From positions 1 through 64,000 of the IMG/VR virus record IMGVR_UViG_3300006339_000005: a DNA stretch of 64,000 nt; one strand, 5' to 3'. Numbering within the stretch: the first letter of the stretch is position 1; every line of letters starts with the position of its first letter. The translations under genes and the position numbers were made by a program. A model generated the notes under the pieces. The model was given only the letters and a program-made list of their open reading frames with translations, had not been told where the DNA came from and ran no database searches. Origin of the DNA: a virus. Shown here piece by piece: positions 35,936 to 44,851 of the stretch.

Positions 35936-36682
35936 ATGTCAGACTTGAGATCGTTAATGTCAGATATTATAGGAGGTGGTGGAACACCCACTAAAATCTT
36001 CTATGTCTACAATAACAATAGAGGTATGAGCAACGGTGGTTGTTGTTGCTACTGGACTGTTCCGGTTGGTATTAAAAACGCTACGTTTGAAGTATGGGGC
36101 GGCGGCGGTGCTGGCAGTGGAGCGTGTTGTTGCCAATGGGGTCAAGATGGAGCTGGAACAGGTGCGTATGCAATTACACACGTTACATCTTCAACACTAG
36201 AAGGTAATACATATACAATTTGTGCGGCAGGTAACGGAAGTTGTTGTCAAGCTCATTGTTTAGGATATACAGGTTACAAAAGTTATGTTACAGGCTCAAG
36301 CATTCCGGCTACTTGTGCGAATGGTGGTTGCGGTGGAACAACTATGTGTCACGCTCACCATGCCTACAATTGCTGTTATGGATGGAATTGTATAGAAACA
36401 GGAACTGCAGGTACTTTTAAATTGGGTATAGGACGTGATCATACAATGAACACGCAATATTGTCACAATCAAATGTGGGACCAAGTTGGTGGTGGAGTTA
36501 AGTCAAGTATGAGTAGAAAAGGACGAGATCTTTGCCACGGTCCAATGGTTTGTTCAGGATGTGGTTGGGGTTGTTCAGATGACTATCCATCAGGCGGAAG
36601 TTTTAATGCAACTGTTTGTGGAAATCCATGTTGCTGGGGACAATGGTCCTCAGGAGGAATGGTCAAAATTAGCTATAGTTAA
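35936..36682 (+). CDS. Cys/Gly-rich fibre-tip protein A, 248 aa
   Basis: About 24 Cys by my count (near 10%) on a Gly-rich fibre-tip scaffold. The core YWTVPVGIKNATFEVWGGGG is the usual strand leading into polyglycine loops in phage and adhesin tips, but here the loops carry CCC triplets (GGCCCYW, SGACCCQWG), CC pairs and many single Cys. NTYTICAAGNGSCC and a final GGMVKISYS strand complete the fold. T-even gp38 adhesins are also polyglycine-rich, but not Cys-rich. No signal peptide is present, so disulfides would form after lysis; metal binding is another option. Two paralogues follow (37470, 38251). Probably a receptor-binding tip. Confidence 0.65.
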   Translation: MSDLRSLMSDIIGGGGTPTKIFYVYNNNRGMSNGGCCCYWTVPVGIKNATFEVWGGGGAGSGACCCQWGQDGAGTGAYAITHVTSSTLEGNTYTICAAGNGSCCQAHCLGYTGYKSYVTGSSIPATCANGGCGGTTMCHAHHAYNCCYGWNCIETGTAGTFKLGIGRDHTMNTQYCHNQMWDQVGGGVKSSMSRKGRDLCHGPMVCSGCGWGCSDDYPSGGSFNATVCGNPCCWGQWSSGGMVKISYS

Positions 36683-36703
36683 ATTATGGACCTAATAAAG
36701 AAG

Positions 36704-36711
36704 GATAAATA
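36704..36711 (+). promoter_or_regulatory. T4-type late promoter (GATAAATA)
   Basis: GATAAATA in the 47-base gap before the chaperone-like gene at 36730, with AAAAGGA as ribosome site. Confidence 0.6.
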
Positions 36712-36729
36712 TTAAAAAGGAAAAGACTT

Positions 36730-37455
36730 ATGAAGCAAATTACAAAAGATTTTACATACGATATAGCCGATGGTTATTTGGAGCAAACAAATACTAACGG
36801 TGATACCGCGACTGCTTCTTATACAGGTCCAGAAAAGTTGTGGGTCTTTGTAGCAGAAGCAACAGGCGAGAATAAAAGCGATGCTATGCCGATCGATGAA
36901 AACTGGGAAGATAATGGAATGCCAGCACCAGACGGTGAAACGAAAGTTGAACTAGATTGTGCCGGAGAAGACACTTTGATATGTGCAATATTCCTACCAC
37001 ACACAGTTACACTTACACAAGAAGGTATTGAACGAGCATTACCAGAAGGTTATGGAAAATACGTTCACCCGTGGCCTCCATATCCAGATCACGCTTACGA
37101 AAGAGAATTAATTAAATATAAAGCCGACACAGCAGATGTTTCAGATAGTACTGATGCTGTACATAAAAACGGTGACTGGGAATTAACATGGAAGCAACCG
37201 TGGATGACTTGGGCTACAATGACCGAACTTAGAGACGGTTTATTAGATATGAGTGATGCTAAAGTATCATTCGATCAACCAGCAAGTGTTAAAGATCCGT
37301 GGGTTGAATGGCGTCAAAAACTTAGAGAGATTCCAGTAACGTTTAAAAGAGGCGAAGCTGACGAATATCCAGCACACATGGTTAAATTTCCACCAGAACC
37401 AACAAAAGGTGGATATGCTGAACCACCACACCCTGATGGCGAAGGAATAGGTTAA
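36730..37455 (+). CDS. chaperone-like partner of Cys-rich protein, 241 aa
   Basis: Acidic, soluble, Trp-rich. The N-terminus (KDFTYDIADGYLEQ ... SYTGPEKLWVFVAEA) matches that of the 495-aa protein at 39060. A middle motif with Pro and His (PWPPYPDHAYERE) also recurs there (EFPTPDHTYEI). The C-terminal VEWRQKLREIPVTFK matches the W..(Y/W)R..LR.IP signature of phage tail fibre assembly chaperones (PF16778 type). It lies between Cys-rich proteins A and B, as gp38/Tfa-type chaperones lie beside their fibre genes. A folding or assembly role for the tip proteins is inferred. Confidence 0.6.
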   Translation: MKQITKDFTYDIADGYLEQTNTNGDTATASYTGPEKLWVFVAEATGENKSDAMPIDENWEDNGMPAPDGETKVELDCAGEDTLICAIFLPHTVTLTQEGIERALPEGYGKYVHPWPPYPDHAYERELIKYKADTADVSDSTDAVHKNGDWELTWKQPWMTWATMTELRDGLLDMSDAKVSFDQPASVKDPWVEWRQKLREIPVTFKRGEADEYPAHMVKFPPEPTKGGYAEPPHPDGEGIG

Positions 37456-37469
37456 GGAGAATATAATTA

Positions 37470-38240
37470 ATGTCCGCATTAAGAACTTTACTTGAATTAG
37501 GAACCGACATCGGAGCAAAAGCGTTCAAATCAATTTACGTTTTTCACTCTAGCTTCGATACTACTAGAGATAGTAATCCAGGATGTTGTTGTCTATGGAC
37601 AGTTCCAGCAGATACACCTTGGGCGGCATTTGAAGTTTGGGGAGCAGGCGGAGACGGCGGCGGAGTATGTTGCTGTATGCAAGGCTTTGCCGGAGGTGCA
37701 GGAAGTTACGGACGTAAAATGCTTGAAACCACAGCAGGTGCAACCTTTACATTATGTTCAGGCTCAGCAGGATGTTGCCGACCAACTAATACAGGATGTC
37801 CAGGTTGTGGAAGTTACGCTTGTTCGGCAACTGGTTGTTGTGATGGAACATACTTTTGTTTATGTGCATCAGGCGGTGCTTACGGTCGTTCAGACTGTCA
37901 CTTTGGAGCGGCTTCAGGAACATATTGTGGATGCCCAACTTACGTTTGCGGATGTGTAAACGGATCAGACTTTTCAGTTTGTGGACACAATGGCGGCGGA
38001 GCAGGTACATCAATGTGTGCAAGTTCGTCCTTTCAATTAATACAATCTGCACCGATGGCACAAACAGGTGCAAGAATGAGCAGAGACCAGTGTTATAAAA
38101 CATATGGTAGAGAACAAGGCGGTCCAGCTACTTTCCCAGGCGGCGGTGGCGCAACAGGAAATACACACGATGGTACTTGTTACTGTGGTGGACCAGGAGC
38201 AGGAGGATTGGTTGTTGTATACTATACATCCGATCTATAA
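37470..38240 (+). CDS. Cys/Gly-rich fibre-tip protein B, 256 aa
   Basis: Paralogue of protein A with about 26 Cys by my count. It keeps the same landmarks: PGCCCLWTVPADTPWAAFEV, WGAGGDGGGVCCCMQG, GATFTLCSGSAGCC and the C-terminal CGGPGAGGLVVVYY. It differs in the middle, where SYACSATGCCDGTYFC and CGCPTYVCGCVNGS form a Cys-x-Cys-rich insert. Conserved frame and variable loops suggest a shared fold with changed binding surface. It starts after AAGGAGA, and the next Cys-rich gene begins 10 bases after its stop. Confidence 0.65.
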   Translation: MSALRTLLELGTDIGAKAFKSIYVFHSSFDTTRDSNPGCCCLWTVPADTPWAAFEVWGAGGDGGGVCCCMQGFAGGAGSYGRKMLETTAGATFTLCSGSAGCCRPTNTGCPGCGSYACSATGCCDGTYFCLCASGGAYGRSDCHFGAASGTYCGCPTYVCGCVNGSDFSVCGHNGGGAGTSMCASSSFQLIQSAPMAQTGARMSRDQCYKTYGREQGGPATFPGGGGATGNTHDGTCYCGGPGAGGLVVVYYTSDL

Positions 38241-38250
38241 GGGATAAACT

Positions 38251-39051
38251 ATGTCAGAATTAAAACAATTTTTACCAGGCTATGCTGTTTCGACAACACC
38301 GCCACAAGCATTTACAGTATCCTATGAATGGAACTGGGATCATAATGAATCGTGGCCACGCCAAGCACACGGAACACCTCCTACATCAAGATATTGTTGT
38401 CCAGGCAACGGCGGAAAATGTTGTTATTGGGCGGCGCCGGCAGGATCAAGTTACGTAGTTTTTGAAATGTGGGGCGGAGGTTCGTCAGGCTCTGGTGCGT
38501 GTTGCTGTATGGAAGGTTATTCGGCAGACTCAGGAAGTTATGGTGTTAAAAGTACTCCAATAGTAGCAGGTGATATGTTCACAATTTGTGCAGGAGCTTC
38601 AACTTGTTGTAGACCTAATGAAACAAATTATCCCGGATGTAACAGTTATGTTATGGGAACTCCGACAGGATTAAGTTGCTTTTGTGCAACTGCTTGTGGA
38701 GGACTATGTACAAACTGTTCTCAATGTCATGGATACTATGGATGTTATAGTTGTTGTATGAACTGTTATAACTGTTCGCAACAACCTAATAATGTTGACT
38801 TTGGAATTTCAGGAATTAAAGGATCAGCACAACGCTCACAGCATTGTGGTGATAGAGGATTACAATATATACCAGTTGCACCAATGGCTTCATCAGGACC
38901 AAGAATGGCCGGAAATGGTTGTTGCGTAAGAGGCGGCGATATGTTTGGCTCATGGCCAGGTGGGGCAGGAGCATCATCTCAAGCACAAGGTGGTGGATGT
39001 TGCTGTGGTTCACCAGGAGCAGGCGGGGCAGTTTATGTCTTGTACTACTAG
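38251..39051 (+). CDS. Cys/Gly-rich fibre-tip protein C, 266 aa
   Basis: Third paralogue, about 28 Cys by my count. It has a longer N-terminus (VSTTPPQAFTVSYEWNWDHN) before the core CCYWAAPAGSSYVVFEMWGG, SGACCCMEG and the end GGGCCCGSPGAGGAVYVLYY. The middle (CFCATACGGLCTNCSQC, CYSCCMNCYNCSQQ) is the most Cys-dense stretch of the window. It is directly followed by the 495-aa chaperone-like gene 8 bases later. Function is as proposed for proteins A and B. Confidence 0.65.
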   Translation: MSELKQFLPGYAVSTTPPQAFTVSYEWNWDHNESWPRQAHGTPPTSRYCCPGNGGKCCYWAAPAGSSYVVFEMWGGGSSGSGACCCMEGYSADSGSYGVKSTPIVAGDMFTICAGASTCCRPNETNYPGCNSYVMGTPTGLSCFCATACGGLCTNCSQCHGYYGCYSCCMNCYNCSQQPNNVDFGISGIKGSAQRSQHCGDRGLQYIPVAPMASSGPRMAGNGCCVRGGDMFGSWPGGAGASSQAQGGGCCCGSPGAGGAVYVLYY

Positions 39052-39059
39052 GATAAACA

Positions 39060-40547
39060 ATGGCTTATAAACAAATAGAACTTAAATTTTCATATGATAT
39101 GCCAGATGCATATCTTTCACAATCTTTTAGTGAAGGTAAAAAAGGAAGTCATACATATAAAGGTCCAGAAAAATTATGGATTTTTATGGACAAGATGACA
39201 AACGTAAGAGCTGGCTCTCCCGGAAAAAACGATATAGAACCTGATTATGTACCACCAGCACATACTTACAAAGTATTAATTGATTGTGTTACAGATCCTT
39301 TAATTTGTGAATTACTAGAAACTGATGTTGATGATTTATTTTTAGACAACAGACCTTATATTGAAGAAACATTACCAGTAAAAAGAAAAAATGGTGAATT
39401 CTTTACACACGCAGAACCAGAATTTCCAACACCAGATCATACTTATGAAATAGCAAAGATAGAATTTAATCCAACCGGGCATGATACTAAAACAGGAGTA
39501 GGCGGAACTTGGGTTTATCCTTTACCTTTAAAAAAGCCACACGTTAGTTGGTACTCATTAAAGAAAACTCGCTGGAGTAGATTAAGTGGAAGTGATGGGC
39601 ACGTACACGATGATATGCCAGCGGCTTTACAAGAGGCATGGATTGACTATAGAAAAATTCTTAGGGAAATTCCACAACTATATGGGGCTTCATTTGATAT
39701 AAGCATTGATGCAGGCGGAACAGATTATGCTAAAGGCGATAAATTTGTTGTACCAGCATCAGTATTTGGATTTAAAGAAGGCGATCTTGGAGAACCAGAT
39801 GACCTTTGCCAACCTAGGGGATGGCGACCAGGATTTGATCACTATGATGAATCATTAACACACCGTGGAGATATTCCAAAAAAGACAGATGCCAAAACAG
39901 CTATTTTGGAAGTACCAGGTATAAGAATGGTAGGTGATAATCCAGAAATTCCAGAAGGTATTATTGCAGAAGTTCCACTAACAGAAGCAACACCAGGTAT
40001 TAAACTAGGTGAAGCTATTAGTGGTGAAAAAATGACACTTGACCTTACAGTTATTGTTGAAGCAGTAGATGGTGATGGTGCTATTACTGAAGTAAGAACA
40101 CGTAATGCATTTATGGGCAGACATATTAAAGAAGCACAAACACACGATACACCAACATATACTACAGAAGCTACAGGAACCGGCTTTAAATTTACTTTAT
40201 CTAAAGTAAAACGCATTGAACCTTGGAAATGTAGATTTCCAGATGCTCCTAATGATAGAGAAGCACAATGGGAAGGTAAACGAATTCATCATTATATGAG
40301 TGATGAAGAACGTGATGATCCTAGTGATGGACGTTTTATGGAACACAGATATCACCCTTTGACACACCACTTTATTCCACCAGAACAGGATGGTAATTAT
40401 TTTGCTAAAGACCTAAAACGCTTAGGTTTAAGCACCAACGACACATCATTTGATGATGGCATCACTGATGCACTACCAGCCGCACCTTCAAGCCCTTCAG
40501 GCAAAATTAGGGTAGCTGGAACTATTACAGCCAGAAAACAATCCTAA
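39060..40547 (+). CDS. chaperone-like protein with extra C-terminal domain, 495 aa
   Basis: The first 220 residues match the 241-aa partner at 36730 (KFSYDMPDAYLSQSF ... YKGPEKLWIFMDK, FPTPDHTYEI, then DYRKILREIPQLYG). An added domain of about 270 residues follows. It contains an Asp/Gly beta stretch (DISIDAGGTDYAKGDKFVVP) and a Trp/Pro/His-rich segment (EPWKCRFPDAPNDREAQW). Beta strands with DLTVIVEAVDGDG between them are like those in the large virion proteins. This may be a chaperone fused to a virion module. It ends the cassette of Cys-rich tips. Confidence 0.55.
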   Translation: MAYKQIELKFSYDMPDAYLSQSFSEGKKGSHTYKGPEKLWIFMDKMTNVRAGSPGKNDIEPDYVPPAHTYKVLIDCVTDPLICELLETDVDDLFLDNRPYIEETLPVKRKNGEFFTHAEPEFPTPDHTYEIAKIEFNPTGHDTKTGVGGTWVYPLPLKKPHVSWYSLKKTRWSRLSGSDGHVHDDMPAALQEAWIDYRKILREIPQLYGASFDISIDAGGTDYAKGDKFVVPASVFGFKEGDLGEPDDLCQPRGWRPGFDHYDESLTHRGDIPKKTDAKTAILEVPGIRMVGDNPEIPEGIIAEVPLTEATPGIKLGEAISGEKMTLDLTVIVEAVDGDGAITEVRTRNAFMGRHIKEAQTHDTPTYTTEATGTGFKFTLSKVKRIEPWKCRFPDAPNDREAQWEGKRIHHYMSDEERDDPSDGRFMEHRYHPLTHHFIPPEQDGNYFAKDLKRLGLSTNDTSFDDGITDALPAAPSSPSGKIRVAGTITARKQS

Positions 40548-40569
40548 TAAACCTAAATCCTTTAAATAT

Positions 40570-40600
40570 TTGAACGTACACTTACCAAGTGTATTATACT
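40570..40600 (+). promoter_or_regulatory. sigma70-like promoter with internal hairpin
   Basis: TTGAAC at 40570-40575 and TATTAT (40592-40597, 16-base spacing) or TATACT (40595-40600, 19-base) precede the glycosyltransferase gene. ACACTT acc AAGTGT (40578-40592) is a perfect inverted repeat within the spacer, a possible operator. A weaker late-like TTTAAATA lies at 40561-40568. This start of the glycan genes may thus be early or dual. Confidence 0.45.
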
Positions 40601-40619
40601 CTATTATAAAGGATAACGG

Positions 40620-41597
40620 ATGTCAGAAAAACGAAATACAGCTATTTTTATTAACGGCGGTGCCGGTCGTGTAATAGCATCTATTCCAGCTTTAGAAAAA
40701 TTTGCAGAAGAAAATCCTGATGATGATTTTGTAATAGTTTGTGAAGGTGGTACAGACTTCTATAAAGGACATTCAACTCTTCACGCTAGAGCATACGATG
40801 TTTGGCACAAAAATTTATTCCAAGAAAAATTAATTAATATGACATTATGTACACCCGAACCATATCGTGTTTGGGAGTATTATAATCAACAATGCAGTAT
40901 TGCTGAAGCATATGATATCGGCATTAACAATAAAGGCTTACGAGAACTCCCACGTCCAAGAATTAAACTTAATAGACAAGAACAAATGTTTGGACAACAA
41001 CTTATTAATGAAGTTAAAGAAAAAACTAAAAAAGATAAAGTTATAGTCTTTCAACCATATGGTAGGGCAGTTCAAAACCAAGATGGCATGGTATCAGACT
41101 TTAGTGGACGAAGTTTTGAAGCTGATAATGCCGTAAGTCTTGTTAGAACTCTGTCAGAGAAAGTTGGAATAATTCATATGGCAGAATTTCATATGGATTT
41201 TAGTAAACATAATGTAAAAAATCCTATTGCTTGTCCACAAGGTGCAGACTTAAGAGCATGGGCTGGTATAATATGGGCGGCTGATTATTTCTTAGGTTGT
41301 GATAGTGCTGGACAACATATAGTTCATGCATTAGAGAAAAAATGTACAGTTGTTATAGGATCGACTTTTTCTAAAAATGTTTCTTATCCAGACGATAAAA
41401 ACTTTGACATTTTAGATATGGGATCAGGAAAAAGAGTTTATTCTCCTATTCGTATTACTACAGATGAATATTCAGATAGAGTCAACGATGGTATTATGGC
41501 AATGAATGATAAAATAGAAAATGTTATTATAGAATCTGTAATGAACGGTATTAAAGGAAAAAAGAAAGTCGGTTCTAAATACACAAAGGAAAAATAG
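40620..41597 (+). CDS. GT9-type (heptosyltransferase-like) glycosyltransferase
   Basis: 325 aa. It has the ADP-heptose:LPS heptosyltransferase (GT9) pattern. INGGAGRVIASIPALEKF near residue 12 corresponds to the G-[DA]-x-x-x-[AS]-x-P-[AG]-[LI] phosphate-binding loop. A mid strand (KVIVFQPYGRAV) introduces the second Rossmann half, and DYFLGCDSAGQHIVHAL near residue 225 matches the C-terminal D.G..H.A donor site. The spacing fits two GT-B domains. Predicted role: transfer of heptose or a related sugar to an acceptor glycan or protein. The same phage also carries HldE and HldD at 59.4-62.1 kb, which make ADP-heptose. The stop overlaps the next GTG start. Confidence 0.7.
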   Translation: MSEKRNTAIFINGGAGRVIASIPALEKFAEENPDDDFVIVCEGGTDFYKGHSTLHARAYDVWHKNLFQEKLINMTLCTPEPYRVWEYYNQQCSIAEAYDIGINNKGLRELPRPRIKLNRQEQMFGQQLINEVKEKTKKDKVIVFQPYGRAVQNQDGMVSDFSGRSFEADNAVSLVRTLSEKVGIIHMAEFHMDFSKHNVKNPIACPQGADLRAWAGIIWAADYFLGCDSAGQHIVHALEKKCTVVIGSTFSKNVSYPDDKNFDILDMGSGKRVYSPIRITTDEYSDRVNDGIMAMNDKIENVIIESVMNGIKGKKKVGSKYTKEK

Positions 41598-42499
41598 TGA
41601 AAAGGTTATTCGCATTTGGCTGTTCGTTCACTAATTATGCGTGGCCTACTTATGCAGATTTTTTAGGTTATGAATTTGACAAATACGAAAATTGGGGATT
41701 CCCAGGATTTGGAAATCGTGCTATAGCAGAACGTGTAGCTGAATGTCACGCAAAAAATAATTTTAATAAAGACGATACTGTTTTAGTTCAATGGACTAGT
41801 CATACTCGTAATGACTTTCATACCTTTAAAGAAATAAAATATAGCAAAGAAAAATTTATTCATGGTTACTTTAGACCTACGAATAAAATAGGTTGGAAAA
41901 CACAAGGTAATATTTTCGGAGGTGGCAACTTAGAATTAAATTATGATTCTAAATGGATTAATAATTTCTGGGATGAATATAGTTATTTTATGTATTCTAT
42001 GAATGAAATATTACTTACCCAAGGATTATTAGATTCAACTAGTTGCAAATGGCGTATGATTACTATTAGTGATATAGCAAAACTAGGAAGTGATACGCCA
42101 GTAACTGCGGGTGAAACAGTTAATAATAACAAAAAAACTGCTTGGGAAGAAAAGCCTGAATTTAATTGTTATCGTGAAACAATATTTGAAGGAAAATATA
42201 AAAATAACTGGCTTGCACCTTTAGGATTATTTGCTTGGGAAAGAAAAGAAGATTTATATACTTTTAGAGGGCCAAATGATCCAGAACCTTACGAAGACTT
42301 TCATCCTAGTAATAAGCATCATTATGATTATATGAATGAAGTTGTACGTCCTAGTTTGGGCCATACAAAATATAATAATACTAAACAACAAAGTATGTAC
42401 GAAAAAATTACAAGACTTAAAGAACAAACTAATGATTTTATTAGTTTTGAAGAACAAATAATACATAATAAACCACACGAAGGATATATAGGATTTTAA
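41597..42499 (+). CDS. SGNH/GDSL-like hydrolase family protein
   Basis: 300 aa, GTG start overlapping the previous TAG by one base. The N-terminus KRLFAFGCSFTNYAWPTYAD carries the GCS(F/W)T block with the nucleophile Ser. ENWGFPGFGNRAIAER gives the block II Gly, VLVQWTSHTRNDF resembles block III, and DFHPSNKHHYDYM near residue 265 gives the catalytic Asp-x-His. This is the SGNH hydrolase/acyltransferase layout used to acetylate or deacylate sugars. Similar genes sit beside glycan genes in marine phages. It probably acts on the same glycan as its neighbours, which is inferred. Confidence 0.65.
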   Translation: MKRLFAFGCSFTNYAWPTYADFLGYEFDKYENWGFPGFGNRAIAERVAECHAKNNFNKDDTVLVQWTSHTRNDFHTFKEIKYSKEKFIHGYFRPTNKIGWKTQGNIFGGGNLELNYDSKWINNFWDEYSYFMYSMNEILLTQGLLDSTSCKWRMITISDIAKLGSDTPVTAGETVNNNKKTAWEEKPEFNCYRETIFEGKYKNNWLAPLGLFAWERKEDLYTFRGPNDPEPYEDFHPSNKHHYDYMNEVVRPSLGHTKYNNTKQQSMYEKITRLKEQTNDFISFEEQIIHNKPHEGYIGF

Positions 42500-42500
42500 G

Positions 42501-44342
42501 ATGGACAAAAAACCCGTATGGATTGCCGGAATAGCTAGAGGACATAACTCTGGTGTATGTTTGTTAAAAGACGGCGAAGTTGTTTTTGCAATTGAAGAAG
42601 AAAGATTAACTCGTAGAAAATACGACGGTGGTCCTCTTGCTTCTATGGTTAAAATTTTAGAGTATACTGATAAAATTGACTTTTTAGTTGTAGCACATAC
42701 ACAAAATTTAAAGCATACAGCTGGAAAAATAGACTTTAGTGGTGATGATGTTTATACAGGATTAGCAAGAAAGTTAGGCTTAATAAGTAGGAGTGACTAT
42801 GATATCTACGGTGATGGACATCCCCAAGTAATAGATTTAAGCCATCTTCATCATAAGTTACACGCCGCTTGTGCATTTTATAGAAGTGGGTTTGATAGTG
42901 CCGCGGCACTTATTATTGATGGAGCAGGAACATTTCTTGAGTTTAACTTCTATGGGGCTCATAAAACTTTTCGACTTAATGATGAAGGAACATTATGTTT
43001 TGAAACTGAAAGTATTTTTAAATGCGACTATCCTAGTAATTTTAGAACTGTTTATAAACACGTTGGCGTTAGAGGTCCAATGACTACTAGTATACATGAA
43101 AATTGTAGTAGTAAAATGTATGATGAACATGAAAATGATACTCATATATTACATATGACAGAAAATGCAGGCATTGTAAAAGCATACGAGGCAGTAACAG
43201 AATACTGTGGTTTTCAGTTTATTGAAGCTGGCAAAACTATGGGGCTATTTCCTTACGGAAAAGAAAATCCTGATTGTCCAAAAATATTTAGACACGATAC
43301 AAAATTCCCTATTGCAGATAGACAAGTTATTGTACCACAATACCCAAATGGTGCGAACGTTAATTATCGCTCCTTTGATTATCTTTCTCCAGGAGAAGAA
43401 GGATGGAATGTTGATGTAACTGAATATGATAATCGTCGAGATTTAGCGTATACTGTACAAACAGAAACACAAGAAGAAGTTGTAAAACTTATAAGAAAAA
43501 CTGTTGAATTAACTAAAAGAAATAAAGTAGTTATTAGTGGAGGTTATGGATTAAATTGTGTTGCAAACTATCATTACTTAGGCGCACTAAAAGATGAAGA
43601 CATCGAAGTTTATGTTGAACCAGTTTCAAATGATGCTGGAACGGCAATGGGTGCGGCACTTTATTTTTATAGACAATTAACTAAAGATAATACTGTACAT
43701 CCACAAGTAGATACATTATTTGAAGGTCCAGCATACTGTTATTCTGAAGATGAAATCCAAAAACTTGCAACAAAATATAAGGCTTCAGTTAAGGCTTGTG
43801 ATGATGAAAAAGTTGTAGACTTATTAACAACTAAAAATATTGTTACTATTTTTCAAGGTAAATCAGAAAACGGTCCTAGAGCATTAGGAAATAGAAGTAT
43901 TATTTTTGATCCTACTTATGAAGATGGTAAGGACTATGTTAATAAAGTAAAACGTAGAGAATATTTTAGACCTTTTGCTGGATCTATTTTAGAAGAATAT
44001 GGTCAAGAATGGTTTGATTTACGAGGCATGAAAAATTCACCAACAATGATGTATGCTGTAAATTGTCAACCAGGAATTGCTGAAAAAATTCCAAGTATTA
44101 TTCACGTAGATGGTACGTGTCGTATTCAAACTGTTAACGAAAAACAGAATAAAAACTATTATAATTTAATTAAAGCATTCCACAAAAGAACTGAAATTCC
44201 AATAGTGTTTAATACTAGTTTTAATTTAGCTGGAGAACCACTAGTTGAAACACTTGATGATGCCGTAAGAACCCTTGCTAATAGCGAAATTGAGTACCTA
44301 TACTTGCCTGAATATAACAAATTAATAACACTTAGGAACTAA
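42501..44342 (+). CDS. NodU/CmcH-family carbamoyltransferase
   Basis: 613 aa, full length for the family. The N-terminal domain has GIARGHNSGVCLLKDGEVVF near residue 10, then AIEEERLTRRKYDGG. Further blocks are the metal-binding His region (HLHHKLHAACAFY near 113, FDSAAALIIDGAG), EAGKTMGLFPYG near 245 and ISGGYGLNCVANYHYLG near 345. The C-terminal domain has FQGKSENGPRALGNRSI at 450-466 and RREYFRPFAGSIL. Such enzymes move a carbamoyl group from carbamoyl phosphate to a sugar hydroxyl via carbamoyl-AMP. In the T4-like phage context it may modify nucleotides, virion or surface sugars. It is contiguous with the GT9 and SGNH-like genes. Confidence 0.85.
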   Translation: MDKKPVWIAGIARGHNSGVCLLKDGEVVFAIEEERLTRRKYDGGPLASMVKILEYTDKIDFLVVAHTQNLKHTAGKIDFSGDDVYTGLARKLGLISRSDYDIYGDGHPQVIDLSHLHHKLHAACAFYRSGFDSAAALIIDGAGTFLEFNFYGAHKTFRLNDEGTLCFETESIFKCDYPSNFRTVYKHVGVRGPMTTSIHENCSSKMYDEHENDTHILHMTENAGIVKAYEAVTEYCGFQFIEAGKTMGLFPYGKENPDCPKIFRHDTKFPIADRQVIVPQYPNGANVNYRSFDYLSPGEEGWNVDVTEYDNRRDLAYTVQTETQEEVVKLIRKTVELTKRNKVVISGGYGLNCVANYHYLGALKDEDIEVYVEPVSNDAGTAMGAALYFYRQLTKDNTVHPQVDTLFEGPAYCYSEDEIQKLATKYKASVKACDDEKVVDLLTTKNIVTIFQGKSENGPRALGNRSIIFDPTYEDGKDYVNKVKRREYFRPFAGSILEEYGQEWFDLRGMKNSPTMMYAVNCQPGIAEKIPSIIHVDGTCRIQTVNEKQNKNYYNLIKAFHKRTEIPIVFNTSFNLAGEPLVETLDDAVRTLANSEIEYLYLPEYNKLITLRN

Positions 44343-44400
44343 ATCCCCGTCCTAGCTGATCCTATGTTTTTAGGTAAATATATAAAACAAGAGGATTATA

Positions 44401-44823
44401 ATGTTTGATATTAGTCGATACTTTCGTAAAGGTGGAAATAACTCCATTGAGTTTAAAAATGGAGCTAATCTCAGTTACGCAGGTCCCTCACATACCTTGG
44501 TTAATTCCGGTACAGAAATAGACCGTTGGTATGTAGGTCAGTTTATGGGTGCAGAATATACTGTTACGTGTGATGTAGATACGGCACGTAAAGAAGTTAT
44601 AAAGGCCCTAGTTACTGCTAGTCCAAATAAAGCTAATGTTGTGATCTATGGTAGAAGTAATTTAGGTGATGATTTACTTCAATTAGAAGCTACAGTTACT
44701 GACTCGTTTTTTAGTTTAATAGCATATCCTAGAGAACAAGCAGACTCTACTGTGATCCAAGGTGCAAAATTAATCTTCAGTGCAAATTATTACAAAACAC
44801 TAAATGAGGCCACAGCAACTTAA
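44401..44823 (+). CDS. small virion-type protein, 140 aa
   Basis: Begins MFDISRYFRKGGNNSIEFKN and contains GPSHTLVNSGTEIDRWYVGQ, a beta-rich fold. No family is recognised. It restarts the structural region after the glycan genes. AAGAGGA lies before the ATG, and a loose TAAATATA stretch upstream might be a late promoter. It is followed 28 bases later by another structural gene with its own promoter. Confidence 0.6.
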   Translation: MFDISRYFRKGGNNSIEFKNGANLSYAGPSHTLVNSGTEIDRWYVGQFMGAEYTVTCDVDTARKEVIKALVTASPNKANVVIYGRSNLGDDLLQLEATVTDSFFSLIAYPREQADSTVIQGAKLIFSANYYKTLNEATAT

Positions 44824-44827
44824 TGTC

Positions 44828-44835
44828 GATAAATA
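44828..44835 (+). promoter_or_regulatory. T4-type late promoter (GATAAATA)
   Basis: GATAAATA, only 16 bases before the ATG at 44852, with GGAG at 44841-44844; transcription would begin close to the ribosome site. Confidence 0.55.
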
Positions 44836-44851
44836 CGTATGGAGAAGATAA

